Source of the DNA: Physcomitrium patens
Taxonomy: Eukaryota > Streptophyta > Bryopsida > Funariales > Funariaceae
Length of the DNA stretch: 64,000 bases
Direction: 5' to 3'
NCBI RefSeq assembly: GCF_000002425.4
Contig: NC_037255.1
Location: 13,421,626-13,485,625, forward strand
Shown: one piece after another, positions 47,984-60,065 of the stretch
How the letters are laid out: the number at the start of each line of letters is the position of its first letter
Position numbering within the stretch: the stretch's first letter is position 1
The notes under the pieces: model-generated
What the model was told of the DNA's origin: nothing
What the model saw: only the letters and a program-made list of their open reading frames with translations
Database searches by the model: none
Program-made: the position numbers and the translations under genes

Positions 47984-48208
47984 CTGGCAAAAGGGAGCAC
48001 CGGAGAGCGGAATTTTCTAGATAATCCAGAATCCTACGGCACCTGGGCGAAAAACAGGATGAAATCTCTGCACAACCCGCTTGTGGAAGCTCATCAGCTG
48101 TGGGAGCGTCTTGAGCGAAATACCACAGCCTTCACGAAACGCACCCGAAAGGTGTGTTTGAGCATGCCTGGATCCCACTTTGTCTTCGTGATCCTCCGCA
48201 GGAAATAG
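47984..48208 (+). pseudogene. orphaned C-terminal part of the SABATH gene
   Basis: Immediately after the TAG the same frame stays open for 74 codons, ending at TAG 48206-48208. It contains NPESYGTWAKNRMKSLHNPL and VEAHQLWERLERNT, the kind of sequence expected near the SABATH C-terminus, giving a total near the family norm (about 395 codons). From about 48140 a neighbouring frame (HPKGVFEHAWIPLCLR) looks more protein-like than the nominal one, hinting at an added frameshift. Confidence 0.6.
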
Positions 48209-49202
48209 CCCCACGTCCCATCACGTCCACATTATTTTTTCTAGAAACCTGCAAATCTAGCACGAAATCCTCGCAACCTACACGGTGACTTTCTCTTCCC
48301 CGCTTTGTGAGTTGAAGCTGTTTGTCCATGATGAATTGCGTTGAACTTCATGGACTCTCAGGTTCTCTGCTGAGTTGGATCTCAGAATACGTTTATTACA
48401 AGATTCTTTAAAGTAGTTAAATTTACTTAAAATTTAATTTAATAGAAATAAAAATATTTTGTTATCAATTCTATTTTAACCAACAACAATGAATTATATA
48501 GTAGGAAGGAGTTGAAAACCTAATGGTGGCTAAAGCTTGTACAATATATAATTAAACTGTCACCTTGTTTTAGTTGCACAATAAAGATACAATTGGAGTA
48601 TATTTCAAATATAGTATTATAAATTCTAAACATAATAAGGATATTAGAATATTTTTTAACCTTTAATATTTGTTTAAAAACCAATGTAATAAATTTTCAT
48701 GTAATTAAAGCAACCAACATTAAATTCTTACTTCAGGGCAAAGCTTTATTTAGACACATCAAATCATCTTCTATGCAACAGCATAATCATCTTTAGTCAC
48801 ATCCATCATTTGAATCATACTCTGCAAGGAACTAAGGTTTTATTCCTTGAAAGTGGATGCTTCTTTTGGTTTGCTGTTAACATTTACCATTTCATTTTTA
48901 ATGTTTTTTGTACAAGCAAGGACGATAAAAAAATGTGTCTAAAATCTCCTCATGTGCAATTTGTACTTCCTCTAGAAGGTTGAGCAGATTGGCAACTAAC
49001 ATTCTATGGTAGACTTCAAGACCATATGCATATATGCATGGATGGAAATAGAAAACTTAAAGGTAGAAAAATAGACATCTTATTTTTTCCTTGGAGGTTC
49101 ATGTCCTTAAATCCCATGAAGGGAAGTACTGCTTTTCTTACACTTTCCAAGTTGGCGTTGTTGTTTTTATCCTAGATCCCACATGAAGAGTAGCTGACAT
49201 CA

Positions 49203-49244
<42 letters not shown>

Positions 49245-49362
49245 CAAAAAAGTGTGGATGATACATTTGTTGCACCTATTGTTATTAAGTAATGGATAGA
49301 ACTAGTAAATGTATGAGTAGAATAATTAATTCTCAAAATATATATTAGATCTTTTATTTAAC

Positions 49363-49393
<31 letters not shown>

Positions 49394-49796
49394 TTTATAT
49401 TTAAGTTAATAATAGATTTTTTAAATATTTATAAATCTCTAAATCCTTAAAAATTTAAGAACTAAAAAATTTGTAATATAAAAAAGTATGATATCTAAAA
49501 TTCTATGTATACATACATATATAGTGTATCTACTTGAACTTTAAGTAAAACTTATTAAAAGAATGTGATATAGATATAACAATATTAACTCAAACATCTT
49601 CACAATCAAATAAATAAATATTTTTTATTATAAAGCTTATGATTAAAATTAAATAAAATATAAAGTTTTATAAATTAGTAGCTATAGAATAATAAGAAAA
49701 TTTCATAAATATAAATCAGAAACAAAAATTAAATTTATAATTTATAAAATTATCATAATTTTTTTTTATAAAAATAAAAAGTAAATTTATCAACAC

Positions 49797-49833
<37 letters not shown>

Positions 49834-51304
49834 ATGTTAAAAACTTGCAATATTTTTTATATCTAGCCTTACAAACCATTAAAAAAACACTCAATAAAAA
49901 ATTAGAATAATACAAGAAAAATATTTAAAGGCTTTTATCATGAATAAATTTTTTTCTTTGAAAACAATTAGTGAGGATAATATATTTACATTAATGAAGA
50001 ATTAAATCTTGAAATAATTTATATGATAAACTATATCTACTCCTTCCTGCAATGTATGCTTTTTCACCTTATTTCCTACAACCCATCACCAGCATTTTAA
50101 CCACCAATACGATAACAAAAATAGAACAAAAAAATATGTTATTGACAAATTATAGGCAACTCGCACCACAAGTCTTATCCAAGCAAAGCCAAGGAAGCAA
50201 AAAAATCAATAACATACAAAGATTAGGTTCGTTTGGTTGTGTTTTTTAATCTGATCAACACAAAAACATTGCAATGAAGGGCATCAAACAAGGGGAATAT
50301 GAAGACACTGCGTCTTCTTTGACTCATATTCTAACTTGTTAAACTAGACAAAGCTGTGATGCTCCTATCCTTACTTCTGAAACAAATTCTTTTAAAAAAC
50401 AAATATGTTTGCCAACTACTTGTTCAATCCATGTGATCTTATTGGCCGTTTTGGTTGGTAGGTTTAGAAGATGAAATCTTCCTCGTGTAACACCCACACT
50501 TGTGTGCAGAGTTTGTTTGTTTGTTTGCATGCACCGTCGTCATAACCATCATGCACTTGCCTCGCTGCGTCGTTGCGAGCATCGATCGCCGAGATGCGCG
50601 AGGTCGAGGCAACGATCGCGGCCCAGCTGGAGAAACAAGGATCCATCCTCTTAATCAGGACGATGATGATGATGATGCGAGATCATGTCACAGTGAGTAT
50701 TGACGAGGGAGATCATAATCCCGGAGCTGATACGACACTTGTCGCCTGGATTGCTAGCTTCAGAGATTTCAAGGACCGAATTACGGAAGCAGGTGCCAGC
50801 ATGAGATGGAATTCAGCCTTCCTTGCCTGGGTCCCTGCAATCTAGTCTGCTCGATTCCGCTCTGGTAGCCGCGTGGCCCTGCCTCGCCGAATCACACCGC
50901 ACCACGCCGGACCTGTTCCATCATCTGGCTTCACTCTTGGCCCCCTCACCGCCGCGACTGCGTGATACATCGTGTGTGTTCAACTTCCTCCCATTGCTAG
51001 CGAAGATCAATTTCGTTCTTGCTCTCAATTTGATTCCATCCGTCGTTTTGGTCCCTACGCTTCTGATTCGATCCACTTCGTCCGGTTCATTTTCAGACGA
51101 TGAGCCTCTAAACCCTTGTGGAGGGTCTTGCTCGGAGTGAGGGTTAGAGTGAGTTTTGGTGACAGGTTAGTGGAGTTGTGCAGTGGCGTGTTTGTGGGGC
51201 ACTTAGGTGTGCACTTGAAGCTCATGTCTTTGACGTTTCTTGTGGTTTTGTGCGTCTGGTGTTCTCTTGTTGATGTTTGAACATCTATCGCTGTGATCTT
51301 GCAG
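48209..51304. other. AT-rich block (48.4-50.4 kb), then GC-rich upstream region of the next gene
   Basis: 48400-50450 is AT-rich with (TA)n at about 49205-49235, 49366-49393 and 49799-49831 and no readable gene. From about 50500 the GC content rises. A 90-codon plus-strand frame at 50573-50845 includes a (GAT)n run at about 50660-50678, and another frame lies at 50823-51140. These probably belong to the promoter or non-coding 5' exons of the gene at 51376, but an upstream coding exon cannot be excluded, because the first exon of that gene is open upstream of its ATG to an acceptor at 51304/51305. Confidence 0.4.
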
Positions 51305-51375
51305 CTGCCAATTGGCGATATCGACCTGAGCTGATTAATAGAGATCATCATCCAAATTGCTATCGCATTCCAAGA

Positions 51376-53192
51376 ATGATGACTATGGATGATCGTGGGT
51401 CCGAGCAATCTGGCAAACTTAAAGAGGTATGGCATTCTTGGACCCACGTATTGAAGATGGAAAAACACTGTGATCTGTTTTTAATCTACCGATCGAGTGT
51501 CTCCCTTTCTGTTTTGTTTCCGTGTCAAGTTTCGAGCAGGGCTCCGTGTGAGCTTTGCTTGAACAAGAATTGTCTTTATAGTTTGTTTCCCTTGGTTGCT
51601 ACACCACAGTAATTGTGCTCTAAGAGTTGGTTGCCTTGAATTATAGTTCACACGGAGTGTGAGGTTGAGCTCACAGTAAATCATACCCTATGGTTGATTA
51701 TTAGGACCTGCGACAAGTGTCCATAGATCAACTGGCGGAACTCGTCACAGACTCAGGCGTTGTGGTTATGGACAGTCCTGAGCTTTCAATGGAGTTCCAG
51801 AAACGTGGCTTTGTGACTGCTGAGGGCGGCAAAGACGGCAAGATCGTGATGCAGAAAGGCGAGTATGAGGCCGAGGAGAGCGACCTCAAGAGAATGCAAA
51901 GTCTGGTGGTGGATGCATACGCACCTTACAGCCCCAGAGCTCCAAGAAAGACCCACCCTTTTGCAGAGGAACTTGAGAGACATGGTAAACCACTGGCCAT
52001 TGATATCCTACATGAGAAGCTCCTTCAAGAACAATGGAAAAAGTAGGGTTTTTGAGACCTATAGCACAACTTGTTTGCACATTGTTGAAGTACTGGTGAA
52101 TTAAGCGCTCAGTTCTTTGATAACCTCGCGAATAATCTGTTTCAGGTTTCTTAGACGCAATGTTTGAATGTGCAGCTCGAGTGGCTGCCCCACAGCAAAT
52201 CGTCATGCAGAGTCCCTCTGAGCCCGAATTCTTCAGGAATGTAGAAGATTTTATTACTCTTGAAAGTGCGGAACAAGAGGTTTATGCCGATGTTCGCTTG
52301 CGCGCCGCATATTCTAGGTACTGGATGTTTCACATTTTTTCACATTCTGGGCAGGGTCGTCCCTAGAAATTAATGAATCAATCTCTACCTATTCCTTCAT
52401 CTATGACTTAATCATTCAAACTTACACAGTGCACGATTTTTTTTGTTTCACAGGGTAGTGGGAAAGCCATACTTGGAGCTTCACTTGCTGCTAGAAGAGG
52501 TGCAATTTGGGGTAACGCAGAGCTTCAACAATCCGAACTCGCGGGGACACTTCGTGTACAGCGTTGAAATCAAGGTGCTTCCGTCGGAAAAATGGGCTCA
52601 TCACTGCACCCAACCCTCTGCAAAGCCTGATGACATGTACAACTTGCAGCGACACTCCACACTAGGGGTCTCAGAACGTCTCTCCAAAATTTCATTACCG
52701 GAGTTGAGTGATGAAGAAGATGATGGAAATGATGGACGTGGTCAGGCAGCTTCTTTATCTGCAGGCGAATCGGTGAAACACAGATGGTTTCCGGCGGCGT
52801 GTGATCCCAAGAGCACTGACAAAGCGGTGCAGTGGGCATGGAAGATGACTGCATGGGATGACGGTCAACCATTTGATGAAGAAAACCCAACCAACTGTTG
52901 CTCGGATGCTTTTCCTGAGCTCCCATTTCGAAACCCGGAAGTCGTTCGCTTCAGAGATCTCGAAGAGATAAATGAGGCAACGTGGGAGGTTCCCATTGAT
53001 GCCGTGAAAGCACTTCACGGAAGGCTTGATTGGAGCTTTGAAATTAAGATCTATACAGTTTGCCTTCAACAGAAGAAGGTCTTAGTCGGCAAGGATGTTG
53101 TTACGTACAGGAAAAAAGCTGACCGGGTGGCATCAAAGTACAAAGGAAAGACCTCAAGAAGCAACGCTCTTATCATTCCATCTCCGCTGTGA
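51376..53192 (+). CDS. hypothetical protein, four-exon gene, unrecognised family
   Basis: Proposed exons 51376-51426, 51705-51984, 52146-52317 and 52454-53192, 1242 nt in all, encoding 413 aa. The ATG chosen is the first in an exon whose acceptor is at 51304/51305. Exon joins keep phase: KLKE to DLRQVSIDQLAELVTDSG, and AAYS to RVVGKPYLELHLLLEEVQFG. The second intron is uncertain. A donor at 51985 (GTAAAC) preserves the frame, but the open frame runs on to 52046, and the donor there (GTAGGG, 52043) would shift it. The protein is soluble, with no signal peptide or membrane helix. It has an acidic, serine-rich low-complexity segment (SDEEDDGNDGRG) and a Trp-rich part (WFPAACDP, VQWAWKMTAWDDG). 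No known domain is recognised. It lies tail to tail with the O-fucosyltransferase-like gene. Confidence 0.65.
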
Positions 53193-54110
53193 TCTCATGA
53201 AGTTCGCCCCGCTTTCCTTCACGTCGTGGAGATTTTGCAAATAATTGTCGTTCTCTCTATGAGGCTAAAAAGGAATACTCTTTTTGCACTATTTTCGTTT
53301 TTACATCGTCTTTCTGAACCTCTTTCATTGTTTTTATTGAAATAATTTCCCACAATGCACAAACTGTTCCAAAGATAAACTTTCTGATATTGACCAGGAA
53401 GATATCTCCCTTCTTAAATGCAGTTCGGCTTGTTATACATCGTTTCGATGTTGCGCCAGTGCAGCGTTCATGTTCCGAAGCGAGTTATTAGCATTTGTTC
53501 CAGATCTAACAATAATACGAACGTTTCAAAATTAAATTAAAAGCCTTCATAGATATGATCTGTGTTTACATATCGCAAAACTCTTTTACGCTCTGCAATC
53601 GTTCAACACACTTCACCGAATTGTATCGTTACATACAGGATTTTGTGAGAGAAGTCATAAAATGTGATTGCATTATTTAATGTACACTTGAACAATGAGA
53701 GAATACTTCAGTGGAACACTCCGCAGCAGTAAACTAAAACCGAATCACTACTGCCTCGTTTCTCGAGAATAATTAATCTATCAGCTCTCATCAGTACTCG
53801 CAGAAGGATGTTCTCTCGAAGATTTAGACGATGGAGGCATGCTTAGACACGTCAGAGATGAGACAAGAAGCAAGCCCACATCCAAGTAATTCCCACAAGG
53901 GACAGAAAAAAAATAGCATCAATTGCTAACAACTGCTGCCTGAACTAACTTAATCCGGTGCAGTTCATAGCTAGAAACCCCTTCCAGTGTGATCATCAGG
54001 GATACGATTGCATCCCGCTCGCACTGGTATTCGCAGCTGGTAATAAGATTACAAAAACGCTAATACTTCATTCTGCTCAAGTTCCTAATTCGGTGTTACG
54101 GCTCTCATCT
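53193..54110. other. intergenic between two convergent genes
   Basis: The 3' ends of the plus-strand hypothetical gene and the minus-strand O-fucosyltransferase-like gene face each other across about 920 bases, which must contain both 3' UTRs. No further coding frame, RNA gene or repeat seen. Confidence 0.6.
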
Positions 54111-57100
54111 TCATGGTCTCTTGAGCAACCGCCGACTGTAAGGCTTCTTCTTGCATATGCAACCCGGGTAAGGGTTTGAGTAGAAGTTTTCCTCCAGCTT
54201 GGGTACTTCTCCACGCTGCCGCCATCTCGGAGCTCCATTGCGATTGTTATGAACCCTTCGCACCTGGGTCTCAAACTCTTTCCATGTGATCATTTCTGCT
54301 TCGTAGTCATCGATCAGCTTCACTAGCCGCTCTCTGAAATTACAGAAGTCATAAGAGCAAGTTGAATTAGATGAGATAAAACGCAATATCTCAAATGAAA
54401 ACACAAAACAAACAAACAAACAAACAAACAAACAAAAAAACAAAAAAAAACCAGGAATTTATTGAAAACATAGAACTTCATTCTTAAACTTCAGGCCAAA
54501 TGAATACCTGTCCGGGCTGACAGTTTTTCGGTAACCCTCGAACTGTCGGTGACCCATAACAGCCTTCGCCATATTCCCATCATATGTGTAAACAAAGACA
54601 TCACTCTCGAGGGCCACCATGTAGTCCAGTCCCGCCAGCCGATTCTGATACTTCGACAGGGGAGCCAGCTCCTCCTCCGTCGCAAGAGTTGCATGATCAT
54701 ACACGTTCGGAAACTCTTTATGGAGACTGTTCATGGTGCCCCGGCCATAGATCTTCCCAGCAACAATATAGATCTTGGTTGAGGAAGGATAACCCAAAGC
54801 TTTCAGCATGAGCCCTGTTTCGTGAGGCGTGAGGGGACACCCACCCAGCTTGCGCTTCTCTTCGCCATCTATCTCCTTCTCCTTCCAATGCTTGACCCCA
54901 TACCGCATCTGCTTGAGCTCCTCGGCTTCCTCAGGGGACAGACCATGTGTACAGCCTGTGAACGCCAACATGTCCTCTTCGTATCTGCAAAACAAAGACA
55001 CAGGAGATGAGTGAGATTCTGAACATCGATCATTCATGACAGCTAGAAATTGAAACATATGTCGATGCAGGGTTCTGCAAGGGTTTATAGACTGAGTTGA
55101 GCATATACCTCAGATGTAGAGCTAAGTAAGAACTATCCTCACGCATACGCTTTATGAGTATGCCCGCCAAGTGTCGAATGGGCTGTGAGTACTGCAGTGC
55201 TCGGTAATTGACGCGACATCGGAGCTGCTGAACGTAGTCAGGCAGGTCATTATTTGCTAGCCTTGAATCCGCGTGGGTGAAGTAGAGAACCTTGCTCTGC
55301 TTGAGCAAAGGCACCAGCTCGGTCTCGTAGTACGACGCCTGGTTAATTCATTTTTTGAACGACGGGGATGTCAATGATGGGGATTCAATTCATAACACGA
55401 CGGAAACTAGCTGAAAAAACCATCCGACATTAAATTCTTGAATAACCGGATCCCTAACGAACGTTGCAACATTGACAATGAAGTGTTGAAAGACGTGGGC
55501 CGAAACAAGTACCTTCGACCAAGAGATGGGAGCTTTGCTGACGGGCTCAATATCGGCGAGGTGGGGTGGTAGAGCCTCCACGATGGTCACGTCTTCCTGA
55601 AGTGACTCAATGAAGTGCTGCAAATCAAAGATGTCCTTGAATTCACTGCACACGATACAAAAATAAATAACCGCAAAAGCGTTCCTATCTTTCGTCCCAC
55701 TGAAATGTGAGAAACTCAAATGTTATACCGAGTAATATTTAAGACAAGAACCCATATTCTTGTGTTGACAGCTGAAGAGTACATCAAATAAATTGCAATG
55801 CACCGTTCTAACAGAGCAGTTTGCGCTTGCCTTGGGTCCGCCCAGAAGGAACCGTGGTCAAGTTTAGGGACGACAAGGATAGCATTCATCAGCTTCGCAA
55901 CAGCCACCATGTCACAAATCTGCAAACAAACATCTCTCATGAGGAATGTTGACTCCGCATTAAGACTACACAGTGAACTGCATCAAGGGGTAATGCTTCC
56001 CGGAATTAAATTTTTCCAATCAAATTAACGAATAAATTCTACCAGGAAGAAAACAAATAGGCCATAGTGAATTTGAATGCGCACCCCTGATCGCATCTGG
56101 TTTAAACCACCGTTGGCATTTACTAGAATGTAGCCGTTCGGCTTAGCTCTAGGCCCTGCACACAAACACGTGACAAATACAATAAACTTAGTTTTTTCAA
56201 ACAGCAACAAAAAGTTTCCCTCGTTCCTTTCCACATCTAGATTGGTGAATTTACACGTAATCAAGCATTTGATGAAAGAAAAGTTTCGTGGAACTCAACG
56301 GAATATTAATTGGCTTACTGTCTGAATTCTTGGTTCGATCAATACACTGGCCGTAGTTGCGACTGTCCGGCTTCAACCATATGTCACTGGGCCATGAAGC
56401 TTGTATCTGCCAGACGGAAGGGAAAGGGTTCAAGTAAAAAAATAAGAAAATAAATGAACAGAAGTGAATAAAAAAAATTGCAACATCTCGGACGAAAGCA
56501 ACCTAACGACATGCAAAAGTGATTCGAAAACTTGACACGGCAAGGTAAATTCGGAGAAATGGTGGTCACCTTACGGCGGTCTTCGTGTCGAGTGTGAGGC
56601 ATCTTCAGACCTGATAGATCAGCAAGAACATCAACCTTACTTCCATCAATGGCGTTACTTGTCTTGACACCACCCGAAGCTAACACAATGTCCTCTCTTT
56701 CAAACTGCATAGGACAAAAGCGCTATTAGTCATCTGAGCAATCCCTACACCTATTCATCAGTACTACAAGCCCACTAATTAAGTTGCGCCAGTACCTCTG
56801 TAAGAAATAGAAGAGAAAGAAAGGGAATTACCTTGGCGACATCCGAGGATTGATCGTGAATGGAATACAATCCAAGTTTCAAAATCTTCACAACCATAAA
56901 TGTGACGACCAGGAGAGCAGAGACATAGAAAGCAGCCTGTCGCCAGTTTCTTTTCATTCCCTTCATATCACTAAACCAACAGCACACTCCACTGGCATGT
57001 TGAGAAGCGGCGTCTGCGAACCTTGAGAAGTGATACTCTCTCTTGTGCGGTTTCGAGTTGTCCCCGCCGTGCTCCGACCTGTTAGTTGAGTCGCGAGGAG

Positions 57101-57314
57101 AGTCGTCACCCTCATGGTTGCGCTGGGTCTTGAAATATTTTAAAAGCAAATAAGGCGATGGTTCCTGCATACGCTTCTGGGAGAGCGACCGCCTGCTCAT
57201 GGGATGAAACGCGCTGTTGCTTCCACCAACGCGAGGACTGTGAAGAACTTGCGTAAGGTCTCGGTTTCCAGCCACTGCATCTGAGGTGGGCGTGTGACCC
57301 CATAACGACCCCAT
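54111..57314 (-). CDS. plant O-fucosyltransferase-like protein (type II Golgi membrane glycosyltransferase)
   Basis: Nine exons on the minus strand: 57314-56832, 56704-56570, 56406-56319, 56155-56085, 55919-55831, 55645-55513, 55338-55109, 54984-54508 and 54333-54111, 1929 nt in all, encoding 642 aa. The frame is open upstream of 57314 but lacks another ATG. A basic cytosolic tail is followed by one membrane helix (about 127-147), as for Golgi type II enzymes. Family motifs: [12 protein letters not shown] (about 248-259), [21 protein letters not shown], the sugar-nucleotide-site YLALHLR running into [20 protein letters not shown], and GDP-sugar-fold C-terminal blocks ([31 protein letters not shown]). 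Members of this plant family include GT106 rhamnosyl- and mannan-related transferases of cell-wall synthesis; donor and acceptor here are unknown. The intron after exon 5 is GC-AG. Confidence 0.93.
54404..54448 (-). repeat. (GTTT)n microsatellite in the last intron of the O-fucosyltransferase-like gene
   Basis: The plus strand shows repeated CAAA units and A-runs, so the transcript carries a U-rich GUUU repeat. It occupies about a quarter of the 174-nt intron 54334-54507, upstream of the 3' splice site. Confidence 0.9.
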
Positions 57315-59886
57315 CTCTTTGGGACGACCACGTAATCCTTCTTCCAAGCTTGAGCAGTCACTACAACCTGGGAAGTCCTTCGAATCCAGCCGAACTTGTG
57401 TCAACACTGTGTGAGCCAGCTCGACCTAGTTGCTCAAATATTCAATGCCGTTGAGTAAGTCTCAGGACGAGAGGGAGAAAAGAACCAGCCCCTGGATTTA
57501 TATGACGCATCGATAAGGATCCCAGATCTAACTCTTTGTAGTCCACATCTGTCTATGCTTGGTTGCACGATATGAAAGCTTTATCCTCCTGAGTATTTGA
57601 ACATGGGTGAGGAAATGTGCAGAGTCTGCACTGACGAGACAGGCAAGAAGCTGTGTTCCAGGATCTGCTTCCTGTTGAGTCGACTTCCACAAGGACCATC
57701 TGACTACAATCAGGAGCCACCACCTAAAATGAAGAGTGTCCAAACCAGTAATCCCCACACTCCTCTGCCGATCTATCTATCTCGAAATTTTAAGAAAATA
57801 ACCCTGCTTTGGAAACAATCAAAGTCGAGTGTAACAGAGGAAAAGCTCCTGCAAAAGCAACGGAATCCAACTAGTCAGCATCGCTAGCAGATTCACGATA
57901 AAACTGGCACGAAGAAATTCGCACCGACTCAGATGGCCTAAGAACAACTGAGTGCCTTGTCAGTTACCACAGAGTACTGACGACCTAACTGAAACGAAAA
58001 AGCTTCCGTTGAACACTGTCAGACACCGCGCAATCCTCAACCAAACTGATTGATATAAACGCAGTCAGTAAGCAGCACAAATGTGTTCGTTCTGTCTGTA
58101 TTGTAGGTACGTGTATAGGAGATATCGAATTAGAACTCTGGGCTACCGAATCCGATTTACAAATCTAGAACTCGAACGTCCACTGTATACCAAATGAAGT
58201 TTACAATCCTGAGTACAATCTGGTGCAAATTTTAGACACCTACTAGAGACTCCAATAAAATTTAGATCTCGCTCTAACCCAGCAATAGGACAGGTTGCCC
58301 AATACAGCCGCTAGCTGTGAACAAAATTTCAGGGCTTTTTCTCATGGCAAGGCTCAGATGATGTCATCCTTGTCTGCTGAGGTGAGGTCCTTGCAAAGGC
58401 CCCTTCGGAAAAAGACTACTAATGCTATTCAGCCATAAGACGCAGCCAGTGCCAGCGCTCCTCAACAAATTCGTCGAAAATTGCAAGAAGTTCAGTCTTT
58501 CTGAAAACCTGTAAATACTTTCCAATCTACAGGGAAACGAATCGAAGTTGCGCGGTCTTTTACAAATCTGGCCAAACAGGCTCTCTGCACCCGAGGAACA
58601 CCTTAATGCTGGGTTTGGATACAGATGCACGCAAGAAGAGGATGTGTAATGGCAATGCTTCACGAAAAATGAGTCAAGGGCAGTCGAATACCACCTAAAT
58701 TTCACGACAAAACCCGAGGGCTGCACTTCCGAAGCCCTCACTGGACAAACGGAGTCAACATTGGAAATCGTACTGAGACCGATTGTTTCACATCCTAGCC
58801 GCCCCGCTGCTGCCAGCAAGCTACGATCATAATTCGTTCAAGCTAACACTCCACATGTACTTTCTATTAAAAAAATAGCAAACGAAAAAAAACCAAAACC
58901 AAAACAAAACAAAACCCTTCAAACTTCACTATCCTTCCACGAAAACAGACATAGCCGCTGCTAGCCATTTCCACGAGCATACAGACGTCCAAATCTCTCC
59001 TTCGCAATACACCCTCCCATTCACGAAACCCCAGAAGCACACGATCCCCCTAGTTTCACGCGTAAGAAACTCACCTCACTCGGCCCAGATCAAAACATCA
59101 GCGACACCCGATCGGGGGAGGGTCCGGCCTCCGGACCGATCCTAGTATACCGGATCCCAGTTCGAGGTGTCAGACTTGGCCATAATCTAGAGGAGAAGCT
59201 CGTCGCTACCGGTATGCGATCCGGTGCAGCTGCTATGCCACCTCCTAACGAGGACATAGGCAGAAGATTGGGCAGGTCTAGCAATCCGCCGGCAAGCGAG
59301 TGTGCGAGACAAAGCAAGACCCCGAAACATTCCCAAAAACCTCTTGGTGTGGCAAGACGCGGGCCTTGCGGGCTGGGGTGCGAACAGGTACGCGCGGAGA
59401 CGACGCGATACGGGCGGCGGTGGGGCTGCTGCTGCTATGAGGTTTAGATTCGATGACCCACTTGTCCTTCTCTTCCTCCTCCCTCGTGGTGATGGTGGGC
59501 TCTTGGGGTACCCCCATTTGGCCTTAAGATTTTGCCGCTGCACTGTTTTGAACTTGTGCTGCACCACATCCTGTATCAGGTAGCTGGTCGTGCGATGACG
59601 ATACTGTGCTCATTCAATCCACGGCAATCCTCGTCAATTCGTCCCGGACACGTGGATTCGGATATAGTTAGGACCCAGCTCCGAGTGTGGTCACGATGAC
59701 TTGCAGGTGCAGTAAATTTTCACACCCCAAGGAGGTTATTTTTTACATCTAGCTTTTGAGTGTATTAGAAAAGGTTTTTGAAATTAGTAAACAAAGAGTA
59801 TCTCATCGCCTCATTCTTTTCGATGGAATACTCTTTGCCTTTGTGTGTGTTTTGTAATACCGATTGTGTGTGTTTTATATATACCC
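57315..59886. other. upstream region of the O-fucosyltransferase-like gene
   Basis: 57315-58870 has moderate GC and no convincing gene; short frames on both strands lack domains. 58880-58917 is an A/C-rich simple run (AAAACC-type). 59040-59600 is GC- and CpG-rich with overlapping frames in several phases, probably a promoter or 5' exon island. No tRNA or other RNA gene seen. Confidence 0.45.
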
Positions 59887-60065
59887 ACGCGGAGAGGAGT
59901 CCGAGACTAGTCAACAAATCTCGAAACCCTGACGCTGTTACTTTTACGCGGAAAGGAGTCGGAGACTAGTCAACAAATCTCGAAACCCTGACGCTGTTAC
60001 TTTTACGCGGAAAGGAGTCGGAGACTGGTCAACAAATCTCGAAACCCTGACGCTGTTACTTTTAC
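59887..60065. repeat. 59-bp tandem repeat, three copies
   Basis: Copies start at 59887, 59946 and 60005, each beginning ACGCGGA(G/A)AGGAGTC(C/G)GAGAC and ending GACGCTGTTACTTTT. Differences between copies are only a few substitutions. Because 59 is not a multiple of three, any reading frame passes through different phases, so the array is not a coding repeat. The near identity indicates a recent expansion. Confidence 0.95.

Noticed and set aside
57597..57887. 96-codon plus-strand frame upstream of the O-fucosyltransferase-like gene
   Set aside because: The first codon is TTG, there is no domain, and it lies in the probable 5' region of the opposite-strand gene.
59090..59583. several 75-126 codon frames on both strands
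   Set aside because: Overlapping frames in all phases in a CpG-rich stretch; arginine/serine/alanine-rich text without motifs.
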